Shown one piece after another: positions 24,371-32,693 of a stretch of 64,000 nucleotides of DNA. Every line of letters begins with the position of its first letter. Position 1 is the stretch's first letter. Source of the stretch: Streptacidiphilus rugosus AM-16 (GTDB lineage Bacteria > Actinomycetota > Actinomycetes > Streptomycetales > Streptomycetaceae); NCBI RefSeq assembly GCF_000744655.1, contig NZ_JQMJ01000004.1:4960001-5024000 (forward strand). Direction: 5' to 3'. A program made the position numbers and the translations under genes. Under the pieces are notes generated by a model. The model made no database searches and was not told the DNA's origin. It was given only the letters and a program-made list of their open reading frames with translations.

Positions 24371-24416
24371 AGTATGGGCACCTGCCCATTCCACGGTATG
24401 GGCAGGTGCCCATACT
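24371..24416. promoter_or_regulatory. duplicated TetR operator in a divergent promoter
   Basis: AGTATGGGCACCTGCCCAT (24371-24389) and its exact reverse complement (24398-24416) flank an 8-base spacer. Each copy is itself a near-palindrome, ATGGGCA-cc-TGCCCAT, so this is a pair of dimer sites 24 bases apart, in face-to-face arrangement, between methyltransferase and TetR genes. Confidence 0.8.
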
Positions 24417-24441
24417 CGCAAGAGCCGATCCGGAGGACCCG

Positions 24442-25050
24442 ATGTCACCGCGTGGCGTAGCCATCCCCGATGCCAGGGAGCGGCTCTTCGCCGCGGCCGA
24501 GCGCGTGCTCGCCAGGGAGGGGCCGGCCGGGCTGACCAACCGGGCCGTCACCGAGGAGGCCGGGTGCGCCAAGGGCCTGCTCTACAACCACTTCGCCGAC
24601 CTGGACGACTTCGTCGCCCGACTCGTCCTCGACCGCTTCGAGCGGATCGCCGCCCAGGTCGGCCCGCTGCCCGAGCAGGCGGGCCGGGGGGACGTCAGGG
24701 AGAACCTGGCCGAGGCGGCGCTCACCCTGCTCGGCGCGAACGGCCCGGCGATCGCCGCGGCCGCGGTGTCCCGGAACGGCGTGGCCGAACGGGTACGGCA
24801 GGCGTGGGCCGAGGGCGCCCCGGGACCGGGCGCGGTTGAGGACGCGATGGCCAGGTATCTGGCGGCCGAACAGCGGCTGGGCCGGATTCCCGCGGACACG
24901 GACGGCGCGATGCTGGCGCTGGCTCTCGCGGGGACCGTCCACCATCTGCTGATGCACGACAGCGCCCAGCCGGCCGACCGGCAGGCGCTGATCCGCCGCC
25001 TGGTCGCCGCGCTGGTGCCGCCGCCGCTCGGGTCCGGCGCGCCCGGCTGA
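24442..25050 (+). CDS. TetR-family regulator
   Basis: A 202-residue regulator. The N-terminal HTH is typical: ERLFAAAERVLAREGPAGLTNRAV, then EEAGCAKGLLYNHFADLDDFV (residues about 10-60). The rest is a helical ligand-binding and dimer part. The ATG at 24442 has GGAGG 5 bases upstream; an upstream in-frame ATG at 24406 lies inside the operator and is rejected. Divergent from the methyltransferase gene; the paired operator covers both promoters, indicating control of both. Ligand unknown. Confidence 0.9.
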   Translation: MSPRGVAIPDARERLFAAAERVLAREGPAGLTNRAVTEEAGCAKGLLYNHFADLDDFVARLVLDRFERIAAQVGPLPEQAGRGDVRENLAEAALTLLGANGPAIAAAAVSRNGVAERVRQAWAEGAPGPGAVEDAMARYLAAEQRLGRIPADTDGAMLALALAGTVHHLLMHDSAQPADRQALIRRLVAALVPPPLGSGAPG

Positions 25051-25181
25051 GCCGGACACGCGGCCGCCGGCGGACCCGTACGGCGTATCCGGCAGCGAAA
25101 GCCGCGGCGCGCATCTATCGGCGGGGCGGGGTGTTCGCGGGAGACTGGAGGGACCCGCTCCGGGAAAGGACTCCGCGCCGT

Positions 25182-27023
25182 ATGGCTGATTCACCGCTGC
25201 TCTCCCTGCGAGACGTCTCCAAGCGCTTCGGCGCCGTGCACGCCCTCGTGAACGTCGACCTCGACGTGAAGGCGGGCGAGGTGGTCGCCGTCGTCGGGGA
25301 GAGCGGTGCCGGCAAGTCGACCCTGATCCGGGTGATGGCCGGGGTCGAGGCGCCGGACACGGGCAGCGCCAGGTGGGACGGCCGGGCCGTTGACCTGTCC
25401 AGGCCGCGGACCGTCCGGCGGCTCGGCGTGGCCGCGGTGCACCAGGACCCCGAGCTGTGCCTCAACCTGGACGTGATCTCCCAGCTCTTCCTGGGGCGGG
25501 AGATGCGGCGTTTCGGGCTGCTGGACGACGTCGGTATGGAGCAGAAGGCCAGGCGGCTGCTGGAGAGCCTGCACGTGCACATCGCCGACCTGCGGGCGCC
25601 GCTGGCGACGCTGACCGCCGCGGAGCGCCAGTCGGTGGCCATCGCCGCCGCCCTGATCGACGATCCGGCCCTCCTCCTGCTGGACGAGCCCACCGCCGGG
25701 CTCGACCCGCAGCAGAGCGCCCTCCTGCTCAACCTGGTGCGCCGGCTGCGGCGCAGCGGGCTGGGGGTCGTCCTGGTCAGCCACAACATCGACGACGTGC
25801 TGGCGGTCGCCGACCGCGTCGCCGTGCTGCGCATGGGCCGCAACGCCGGGGTCTTCGAGACGCGCTACGCCAGCCAGGAGCAGATCGTCTCGGCGGTCAC
25901 CGGCAACCAGATCCTCGCCGCGGCGCTGCAACGCAGCCTGCTGCCGCGGGACCTGCCGAAGCTGGAGACCCTCGACACCGCCTTCCGCTACCTCCCCGCC
26001 CAGGCGGGCGCGGGCGGCGACTGGTTCGACGTCATCCCGCTGTCCGGGGCCCGGATCGCCCTGGTCGTCGGGGACGTGGTCGGCCACGGCCTCAGCGCCG
26101 CAGCGACCATGGGACGGCTGCGCACCGCCGTCCACAACGTCTCCCATCTCAACCTTCCGCCCGGCGAGCTGCTGGCCCACCTGGACGACCTGGTGAGCCG
26201 ACTCGACGAGGAGCGCGGAGCCGCCGGGGGACACAACGACATCATCGGCGCCACCTGCATCTACGCCGTCTACGACCCGGTCGCCCGGCAGTTGGAGGTG
26301 GCCCGCGCCGGGCATGTGCCGCCGCTGCTGGTCCAGCCCGACGGCCGGGCGGCCTTCGCCGACGTTCCGGCCGGGCCGCCGCTCGGCCTCGGCGGGATGC
26401 CCTTCGAGACGGTCGAGCTGCCGCTCCCCGACGGCGCCCGGTTCCTGCTCTACACCGACGGACTGGTCGAGCGGCGGGACCGCGACATCGACGCGGGGCT
26501 GGACCGTTTGCTGCAGGCGGTCCGCCAGGACGGGGACCCCTCCCCCGGCCGCCTGTGCGACGACGTGATCAAGGCGCTGCTGCCTGACGACGCGGTCGGT
26601 GGGACGCCGGACGACGTCGCCCTGCTCGTCGCCCGGGCCAAGGGGCTTCCCAACGGCCACGTGGCCTGCTTCGACGTCCCCACCGACCCGGCCGCGGTCG
26701 CGGAGATCCGCGCCGCGGCGGCGCGGCGGCTGCACGAGTGGGACCTGGACGACCTGACGTTCACCACCGAGTTGATTCTCAGTGAGCTGATCACCAACGC
26801 CATCCGCTACGCGAGCGGCCCGATCACCGTCCGGATGCTGCGGACCCGTTCCCTGGTCTGCGAGGTCGCCGACGCCAGCAGCACCTCACCGCACGTGCGC
26901 TACGCCGCGACCACGGACGAGGGCGGGCGCGGGCTGTTCCTGGTGGCCCATCTGTCGGAGCGCTGGGGCACCCGCTACACCGACCGTGGCAAGATCATCT
27001 GGGCGGAGCAGCGCCTCCCCTGA
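25182..27023 (+). CDS. ABC ATPase - SpoIIE phosphatase - HATPase fusion
   Basis: A 613-residue soluble three-domain protein. Residues 1-240: ABC ATPase of the sugar-importer (RbsA/XylG) type, Walker A GESGAGKST (39-47), HQDPE Q-loop (87-91), Walker B LLLLDEPTAGLD (164-175), H201; the LSGGQ signature is replaced by LTAAERQ. Residues about 245-485: SpoIIE/PP2C phosphatase, GGDWFD (278-283), GDVVGHG (297-303), YTDGLVE (424-430) and TPDD (475-478). Residues about 495-613: RsbW-like HATPase with ELITNAIRYA, VADASSTSP and GGRGLFLV. There is no permease or substrate-binding gene beside it, so the ABC part is probably a nucleotide sensor for an anti-sigma switch. ATG 25182 chosen; GTG 25131 is possible. 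Confidence 0.88.
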   Translation: MADSPLLSLRDVSKRFGAVHALVNVDLDVKAGEVVAVVGESGAGKSTLIRVMAGVEAPDTGSARWDGRAVDLSRPRTVRRLGVAAVHQDPELCLNLDVISQLFLGREMRRFGLLDDVGMEQKARRLLESLHVHIADLRAPLATLTAAERQSVAIAAALIDDPALLLLDEPTAGLDPQQSALLLNLVRRLRRSGLGVVLVSHNIDDVLAVADRVAVLRMGRNAGVFETRYASQEQIVSAVTGNQILAAALQRSLLPRDLPKLETLDTAFRYLPAQAGAGGDWFDVIPLSGARIALVVGDVVGHGLSAAATMGRLRTAVHNVSHLNLPPGELLAHLDDLVSRLDEERGAAGGHNDIIGATCIYAVYDPVARQLEVARAGHVPPLLVQPDGRAAFADVPAGPPLGLGGMPFETVELPLPDGARFLLYTDGLVERRDRDIDAGLDRLLQAVRQDGDPSPGRLCDDVIKALLPDDAVGGTPDDVALLVARAKGLPNGHVACFDVPTDPAAVAEIRAAAARRLHEWDLDDLTFTTELILSELITNAIRYASGPITVRMLRTRSLVCEVADASSTSPHVRYAATTDEGGRGLFLVAHLSERWGTRYTDRGKIIWAEQRLP

Positions 27024-27044
27024 GAGCCGGACCCGCCGTACGGC

Positions 27045-28376
27045 TCACGACCCGGAGGCGCTCGCGGCCGGGCTCGCGCCGCCGCTGAAGCAGGGGCGGA
27101 TGTTCTGCCGCGTGGCGGCGCTCACCTGGGCCGGGAGGGCGGCGGGGAGCGCGGCGTCGGGACCGCCGAGCACGACGGTGTTCACCGCGCCGGCGCGGCG
27201 GAGCGCCGCTGCCACCTGGTCCGCCCGGTCCGCGTGCACGCACACGACGACCGAGCCGAGGCCGGGGATCAAGGGCACCGCGTAGACCACGCCGCCCTGG
27301 CCCCGGACGGCGTCGATCATGGTCCGGCCCGCAGAAGAGGGCGAGGTCTCGAACCCGAGCACGACCTTGTTCCGCCCGTCGCCGCCCTCGAGCGCCAGCG
27401 CGGTGACGCCCGCCGCCGCGAGCAGGACGACGCCCGCCGCGGCGCCGACGACCGCCGGCCGACGCCACAGGCCGCGCCGGCCGCCCGCGACGCCCGCCTC
27501 GGCGCGCAGGCGGACCGTGTCGGGCCGGGGGCCGTGGGCCTGCGGGGCGGCGGATGCGGGCGCGGACAGCAGCTGCGCCGCGGTCGCGGCGTCAGGGCGG
27601 AGCGCGGGGTCCTTCTCCAGCAGCGCGGTGATCAGCGGGGCCAGGGCGCCGGCACGGCGAGGCGGGGGCGTCGGCGCGTCGAGGATGGCGCGCATCAACG
27701 CCTCGGGGGTGTCCGCACGGAACGGGCGTTCCCCCTCCACGAGTTCGAACAGGGTCACCCCCAGCGCCCAGAGGTCGACCGTCGCCGTCACCGGCGCGCC
27801 GCGGAACTGCTCGGGCGCCAGATAGGGCTGGGTGCCGACCAGCACGCCCGGCTGCGTGAGGCTCGTCGCCTCCGCGTCGAGCAGCGTGGCGATCCCGAAG
27901 TCGACGACGACCGCGCGTCGCCCGTCCCAGAGGATGTTGGCGGGCTTGACGTCGCGGTGCACGACGCCCGCCGCGTGGACCTCGCGCAGCGCGTCCAGGA
28001 TCTGGCGGGCGATCTCCGTCGCCGACGGCACGCCCAACGGGCCCTCGCGGCGGGCGAGCGCGTCGAGTGGCTCGCCGTCGACCAGTTCCATCACCAGCAC
28101 CGGCACCCCGCCCGCGTCCGCGACGATGTCGTGGACCGCCACCAGGGACGCGTGCCGCAGGTTCGCCGCGGAGCGCGCCTCCCGCCGGATGCGCCGCACG
28201 AGCTCCTCGCGCAGCGGTGCGTCGGCGCCCTCGGGCGGGAGCAGCTCCTTGACCGCGACCGCGCGGCGCAGCTGGAGGTCGAACGCCCGCCAGACCCGGC
28301 CCATACCGCCCGCGCCGAGCCGCTGTTCCAGCCGGTAACGCCCCGCCAGAACGTCCCCGACCTGCCAACCCGCCAC
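27045..28376 (-). CDS. eukaryotic-type Ser/Thr protein kinase
   Basis: A 443-residue membrane kinase. Residues about 8-265: LGAGGMGRVW nucleotide loop, VAVKELL catalytic Lys, VVHRDVKPANIL catalytic loop, VVDFGIATLL, and GTQPYLAPEQFRG. A membrane helix (RRPAVVGAAAGVVLLAAAGVTAL) separates it from an external part of about 90 residues (LGFETSPSSAGRTMIDAV, VVVCVHADRADQVAAAL) that lacks PASTA repeats and might sense a ligand. GTG start with GGAGGG 6 bases upstream. Convergent with the SpoIIE fusion gene, 21 bases apart, which is suggestive of shared signalling, though not proof. Confidence 0.93.
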   Translation of the reverse strand: MAGWQVGDVLAGRYRLEQRLGAGGMGRVWRAFDLQLRRAVAVKELLPPEGADAPLREELVRRIRREARSAANLRHASLVAVHDIVADAGGVPVLVMELVDGEPLDALARREGPLGVPSATEIARQILDALREVHAAGVVHRDVKPANILWDGRRAVVVDFGIATLLDAEATSLTQPGVLVGTQPYLAPEQFRGAPVTATVDLWALGVTLFELVEGERPFRADTPEALMRAILDAPTPPPRRAGALAPLITALLEKDPALRPDAATAAQLLSAPASAAPQAHGPRPDTVRLRAEAGVAGGRRGLWRRPAVVGAAAGVVLLAAAGVTALALEGGDGRNKVVLGFETSPSSAGRTMIDAVRGQGGVVYAVPLIPGLGSVVVCVHADRADQVAAALRRAGAVNTVVLGGPDAALPAALPAQVSAATRQNIRPCFSGGASPAASASGS

Positions 28377-28527
28377 GAGCCCTCCCCAGAGCGACCGGCG
28401 AGTTCCGCCGAACGTCGCCGGGGCCAGCGTGACATGACGACATCGCAGGGGGTCAAGTGGCCATGGGTGCGAATCCGCAGGGCGTCGTCCCGCGGGCCCG
28501 CTCCGTGGGCGGCGCGGGGGTCGTCCG

Positions 28528-29448
28528 TCAGGGGACGACGACCAGCTTGCCGCGGGTGTGCCCGGTGCGGCTGGCGTCGAACGCCTCGCCGGTCCGGTCC
28601 AGCGGGAAGGTCTGCGCAACCTCCACGGTCAGCGCGCCGCGGTCGGCGATCGCCGCGAGTTCGGCCAGTCTGGCGCCGTCGGGGCGGACCCAGATCCAGT
28701 GCCCGCCGTGCTGCTCCACCTGCGGGTCGGCGACCGAGACATGCCGTCCGCCGTCGGCGAGCACGGCCAGCGTGGTCTCCAGCTGGCCGCCGACGAAGTC
28801 GGCCACCGCCGACACTCCGTCGGGGGCCAGCGCGCGGACCCGTTCGGCCAGGCCGTCCCCGTAGCTCACCGGCTCGCCGCCGAGCTCGCGGACGAAGGCG
28901 TGGTTGCGCTCCGAGGCGGTGCCGATCACCCGGGCGCCGAGGTCCCGGCCGAGCTGTACCGCGAGGCTGCCCACGCCGCCCGCCGCGCCGTGCACCAGCA
29001 GCACGTCGGCGGGCCCGACCGCCAGCTGTTCCAGGCTGCGCAGCGCGGTCAGACCGGCCAGCGGCAGCCCGGCCGCCTGCGCCCAGTCGAGGGCGGCCGG
29101 CTTGCGTGCCACCGAGGGGGCGGAGACCGCGACGTACTCGGCGAAGGTGCCGGCCTGCACCGCCTCCTTGCGTGCGTAGGCGATCACCTCGTCACCGGGT
29201 GCGAACTCGGGCGTGTCGGGGCCGGTCCTGACCACGACGCCGGCCACGTCCCAGCCGGGGATCACCGGAAAGACCGTGTCCATCATGCCGTCGAGGCCGC
29301 CCGCCATGATCTTCCAGTCCACCGGGTTGACCGCCGCCGCGCGCACCTGGATCAGCACCTGGCCGGGGCCCACCTTGGGGTCCGGATGCTCTCCGTACCG
29401 CAGCACCGAGTTGTCCGGGGCGTAGGAGTCGTAGGTGATGGCGCGCAT
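28528..29448 (-). CDS. NADP-dependent quinone oxidoreductase-like protein
   Basis: A 306-residue MDR-family reductase without the catalytic zinc. GroES-like N-domain (AAAVNPVDWKIMAGG, PVIPGWDVAGVV) is followed by the Rossmann part with LLVHGAAGGVGSLAVQLGRDLGARVIGTAS. Cys ligands of the structural zinc loop are absent, so it belongs to the quinone oxidoreductase branch rather than the alcohol dehydrogenases. NADPH is the likely cofactor. The ATG at 29448 is preceded by GGAGG at 7 bases. It ends 151 bases before the kinase start, on the same strand; no functional link is evident. Confidence 0.9.
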   Translation of the reverse strand: MRAITYDSYAPDNSVLRYGEHPDPKVGPGQVLIQVRAAAVNPVDWKIMAGGLDGMMDTVFPVIPGWDVAGVVVRTGPDTPEFAPGDEVIAYARKEAVQAGTFAEYVAVSAPSVARKPAALDWAQAAGLPLAGLTALRSLEQLAVGPADVLLVHGAAGGVGSLAVQLGRDLGARVIGTASERNHAFVRELGGEPVSYGDGLAERVRALAPDGVSAVADFVGGQLETTLAVLADGGRHVSVADPQVEQHGGHWIWVRPDGARLAELAAIADRGALTVEVAQTFPLDRTGEAFDASRTGHTRGKLVVVP

Positions 29449-29640
29449 GAGCGGACCTCCAGGGGGCCTGTCGTCGTCTCGCGCACCGCCTTCCGGTGGC
29501 GGACACCACTCGCCACGCTAAGCCGCGCGGACGGGCCCGGCACGCCCACGGCCCCGAACGAGGGGCGGCCTGCGGCGGCCGGGCTGCCGGTGGAGTCGCC
29601 CGGGCCCACGAGGGCGCCGGGGACAGGGAGAGTGCCAGAG

Positions 29641-30300
29641 ATGTCCGACCGGAACCGTCGACCGCACGACGGTGCTCCCGTCACCGCGTCCGCCCGGGTG
29701 CCCCGGTCGCGGTCCGGGTCGGCGCCTTCGTACGCGCCGCCGGCGCCCCGGCCGAACAGCCGCCGCAAGAACATCGCGGGAGGGCTGGTCTTCGGCGTCA
29801 TCGGCCTGCTCCTCGTCGGCGGATGCGCGCTCATGCTGGCCTATTCGACCGGGCTGACCGGGACCCCGGGGCAGCTGCGGGTGGACGCCTGCGCGCAGGT
29901 GGGCTCGGGTCGTGGGCAGCACCTCGACTGCTTCGGCACCTTCCGGTCCGACGACGGCAGGGTCGTGGACCAGGACGCCGTGCTGGCACACCACTACTCC
30001 CCCGGCACCGAGGTGCGCGTGGAGCGCTCCGGCGGCGGCACCTACTACCCGGTCGGTCCGGCCGGGACGGCGGGCGCGCTGGCGGGCGCCGGCTTCGGGG
30101 TGATGTTCCTGGCACTCGCCGGAGGCCTGTTCGTCCAGACCTCCCGCCGCTATCCGCCGGTGGCGCCCGGGCAGCGGCTGCGGACGGCCGACGTGCCGCG
30201 ACCGCTGAGCGTCTTGCTGCGGGCCCTGGCCCGGACGATGCTGGCCGCCCTGGTGCTGTTCGTACTCTTCTTCGTGATCGCTCTCGCCAACGGGATCTGA
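29641..30300 (+). CDS. membrane protein of unknown function
   Basis: A 219-residue protein. The N-terminal 45 residues are Pro/Arg/Ser-rich and cytoplasmic. Helices: IAGGLVFGVIGLLLVGGCALMLAYS (about 47-71), LAGAGFGVMFLALAGGLFV, and MLAALVLFVLFFVIALANGI at the end. Between the first two is an exterior loop with a Cys pair (VDACAQ, LDCFGTF) and strands resembling a small beta module found in related Streptomyces proteins. I do not recognise a function. The ATG at 29641 is preceded by AGGGAGAG. Confidence 0.75.
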   Translation: MSDRNRRPHDGAPVTASARVPRSRSGSAPSYAPPAPRPNSRRKNIAGGLVFGVIGLLLVGGCALMLAYSTGLTGTPGQLRVDACAQVGSGRGQHLDCFGTFRSDDGRVVDQDAVLAHHYSPGTEVRVERSGGGTYYPVGPAGTAGALAGAGFGVMFLALAGGLFVQTSRRYPPVAPGQRLRTADVPRPLSVLLRALARTMLAALVLFVLFFVIALANGI

Positions 30301-30467
30301 CCGTCCCTCCGCTGACAACCCGCCATATCGGCTGCTGGGACGGGTCCGTCCGGGTGCTGCCGCGTGCCGAACGGGGGAAGGCGGCGCGCCGGTGGCGTGG
30401 GAGCGGGTACGGATCGACCCGAAGTCGGCCGCGCGGCGCGCCGACCCGTGGGAAAGAAGGCAGGCGG

Positions 30468-31973
30468 ATGACGGTCGACCGACGGAGCTTCCTCGCCGCG
30501 TTGGGCGGGGGCGGAGTGGCGGTGCTGGCGGGGGCCGGCCCGGCGGCGGCACTGGTCGACGCGTGGCCGGGTCGTGCCCCGGCCACGAACCGGATGCCGC
30601 CCGACTGGGCGAAGCTGCGCAAGCGCCTGGGCAGTCGCCTGGTGCTTCCCGGTGACCCGGGATACGCCGTCCACCGGCTCGGCTACAACGAACTGAACGA
30701 CGGTCACCGTCCGGCCGCCGTCGCGCGCTGCGCCTCCGCGGCGGACGTCCAGGCCTGTCTCGACATCGCCCGCGGCCACGGCATCCCGATCGCCGCCCGC
30801 AGCGGCGGTCACAGCTACCTGGGCTACAGCGTCCCGAACGGCGGCCTGGTGATCGACCTGCGCCTGATGGCCCACGTCGAGGTGGGCCGTGACGGCATCG
30901 CGTTCGTGGGTCCGGGCGCCCGGCTGATCGAGGTCTACGCGGCCCTGGCCCGCGCGGGCCGGCTGCTTCCCGGCGGTTCCTGCCCCACCGTCGGCATCAG
31001 CGGACTCACCCTGGGCGGCGGGATCGGCGTGCTGACCCGCAAGTACGGCCTGACCTGCGACCGGCTCGCCGCGGCCAGGGTGGTCACGGCCGACTGCAGT
31101 CTCCGCACCGCCTCGCCGGGCTCGGAGGACGCCCTGTACTGGGCGCTGCGCGGCGGTGGCGGCGGCAACTTCGGCGTGGTGTCGCAGTTCGCCTTCAGGA
31201 CCGCGCCCGCCCCCGCGCTGACGGTCTTCTCACTCTCCTTCCCCCGCGGCTCGGCCGCGGAGGTGATCGGGGCCTGGCAGAACTGGATCGCCCACGCGCC
31301 GTTCGAGCTCTGGGCCAGCTGCCAGGTCTCCGGCGGCAACCCGCCCACCGCCCGCCTGGTCGGCTGCTACGTGGGCGGCCCCACGGCCGCGAACCGGCTG
31401 CTGGACCAGCTGGTCGCCGCCGCCCGCGTGCGGCCGAGCTCGCGCAGCGTGCAGCCGAAGACCTACCTGGGCGCGATGATGTACATGGCCGGCTGCTCCA
31501 AGGACACCGTCGCGAACTGCCACCTCGTCACCGAGGGCGGCCGCCTCCCGCGCGAGTCCTTCGTCGCGGTCTCCCGGATGCTCGGCCCGCGGCCCCTCGA
31601 CGCCGGAAGGGTCGCCGCCCTGATGACCGGCCGCACCGGCGTCGACCTCCTCCTCGACGCTCTCGGCGGCGCGGTCTCCCAACTCGCTCCCAGGGAAACG
31701 GCGTTCCCCCACCGCTCCTCGCTGGCCAGCGCCCAGGTCTACGCGAGCGCGACCCGGTCCGGCCAACAGGCGGCGACCCGCACGGTGGACGCGATCCGGG
31801 ACGGACTGGCCAGGCTGGGCGCGACCGGCGCGTACGTGAACTACATCGACGCCGGCCTGCCCGACTGGGGCCACGCGTACTACGGCCAGAACCTGGAACG
31901 GCTGAAGCAGGTGGCGCAGCACTACGACCCGGACCACGTCTTCGCCTTCCCGCAGTCCGTGGCCCGCGCCTGA
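30468..31973 (+). CDS. exported bicovalent FAD-linked oxidase (BBE family)
   Basis: A 501-residue flavoprotein. A twin-arginine signal (DRRSFLAALGGGG) directs folded export. The FAD-binding PCMH domain has AARSGGHSYLGYS, whose His is the usual 8-alpha covalent site, and GGSCPTVGISGLTLGGGIG, whose Cys is the second covalent link, so FAD is probably bicovalent. The C-terminal BBE motif FNYIDAGLPDWGHAYYG-type sequence (VNYIDAGLPDWGHAYYG) and NLERLKQVAQHYDPDHVF ends the protein. Typical substrates are alcohols, oligosaccharides or alkaloid-like compounds; none is indicated here. ATG with AAGGCAGG upstream. Confidence 0.92.
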   Translation: MTVDRRSFLAALGGGGVAVLAGAGPAAALVDAWPGRAPATNRMPPDWAKLRKRLGSRLVLPGDPGYAVHRLGYNELNDGHRPAAVARCASAADVQACLDIARGHGIPIAARSGGHSYLGYSVPNGGLVIDLRLMAHVEVGRDGIAFVGPGARLIEVYAALARAGRLLPGGSCPTVGISGLTLGGGIGVLTRKYGLTCDRLAAARVVTADCSLRTASPGSEDALYWALRGGGGGNFGVVSQFAFRTAPAPALTVFSLSFPRGSAAEVIGAWQNWIAHAPFELWASCQVSGGNPPTARLVGCYVGGPTAANRLLDQLVAAARVRPSSRSVQPKTYLGAMMYMAGCSKDTVANCHLVTEGGRLPRESFVAVSRMLGPRPLDAGRVAALMTGRTGVDLLLDALGGAVSQLAPRETAFPHRSSLASAQVYASATRSGQQAATRTVDAIRDGLARLGATGAYVNYIDAGLPDWGHAYYGQNLERLKQVAQHYDPDHVFAFPQSVARA

Positions 31974-32002
31974 GCCGAACGGCCGGACCTCCGGAGTTCG
32001 GC
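31974..32002. terminator. stem-loop between convergent genes
   Basis: GCCGAAC (31974-31980) and GTTCGGC (31996-32002), with an inner CCGGA/TCCGG pair, form a hairpin 1 base past the oxidase stop codon and before the convergent hydrolase gene. Confidence 0.6.
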
Positions 32003-32057
32003 AGCCGTCCAGGCGCGGGGCCGCAGGCGTGCTCCGGCTGCCGCGGTCGATCGGGCG

Positions 32058-32693
32058 TCAGTCCCTGTCGAACTCCTTCAGCAGCTCCTCGGCCTGGGGC
32101 CAGGGGCCGTAGCCGGAGGCCGGGTTGAGGTGCCCGACCGCGCCGAGGCCGACGACGAGACTGCCCCAGTCCCTGGCCAGGTCGAGCACCCGGTCCAGGG
32201 CGGCCAGCGGGTCGTCGGTGCTGGTGGCGACCACGCTGGGGAACGGCAGCCGGTCCTGCGGGACGGGAAGCCAACCGTTGGCCTTCAGGTCCTCCGTACT
32301 CGGATGCGGCGGATGCATCGGCTGGTCGAGGTCGGGAGGGGTGGCGAGCAGCGCGCCGCGCACCTGGTCGGTGCGGTGCCCGCGGGCCCAGTGGACGGTG
32401 GTGATCACGCCGGCGCTGTGGGCGACCAGCACGACCGGACCTGCGGCGGAGGTCACCGCCTCCTCCAGGGCGGCGACCCTGGCGGCGCAGCTGAGCCGGT
32501 CGTCCGTCAGCGGCGCGAGCGTGCGCACCGCGCGCCCGGCGGAGACGAGTGCCGCGGCGAGGTGGGTCTGCCAGTGGTCGGCGACGTGGTCGCGCAGACC
32601 GGGGACGATGATCACGGTGGCTTCGCCGCCCGCGCCCCGGCCGGAGGGTACCTCGTCGGCGGGAGCCTGGTCGGTGGGGACGGGAAGGATCAT
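32058..32693 (-). CDS. alpha/beta hydrolase, RBBP9/YdeN type
   Basis: A 211-residue serine hydrolase. VIIVPGLRDHVADHWQTHL is the family start, LVAHSAGVITTVHW the nucleophile elbow (Ser in AHSAG), ATSTDDPLA the acid and GHLNPASGYGPWPQ the catalytic His region. It is the last gene of an island with an MFS carrier whose stop codon overlaps the ATG by one base (TGATG), so it is translationally coupled. A role in hydrolysing an ester or amide form of the transported compound is an inference from the neighbourhood. Confidence 0.88.
   Translation of the reverse strand: MILPVPTDQAPADEVPSGRGAGGEATVIIVPGLRDHVADHWQTHLAAALVSAGRAVRTLAPLTDDRLSCAARVAALEEAVTSAAGPVVLVAHSAGVITTVHWARGHRTDQVRGALLATPPDLDQPMHPPHPSTEDLKANGWLPVPQDRLPFPSVVATSTDDPLAALDRVLDLARDWGSLVVGLGAVGHLNPASGYGPWPQAEELLKEFDRD

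Noticed and set aside
24406-24441. Upstream ATG extending the TetR protein by 12 residues
   Set aside because: It lies within the operator, lacks a ribosome site, and the ATG at 24442 has an excellent GGAGG.
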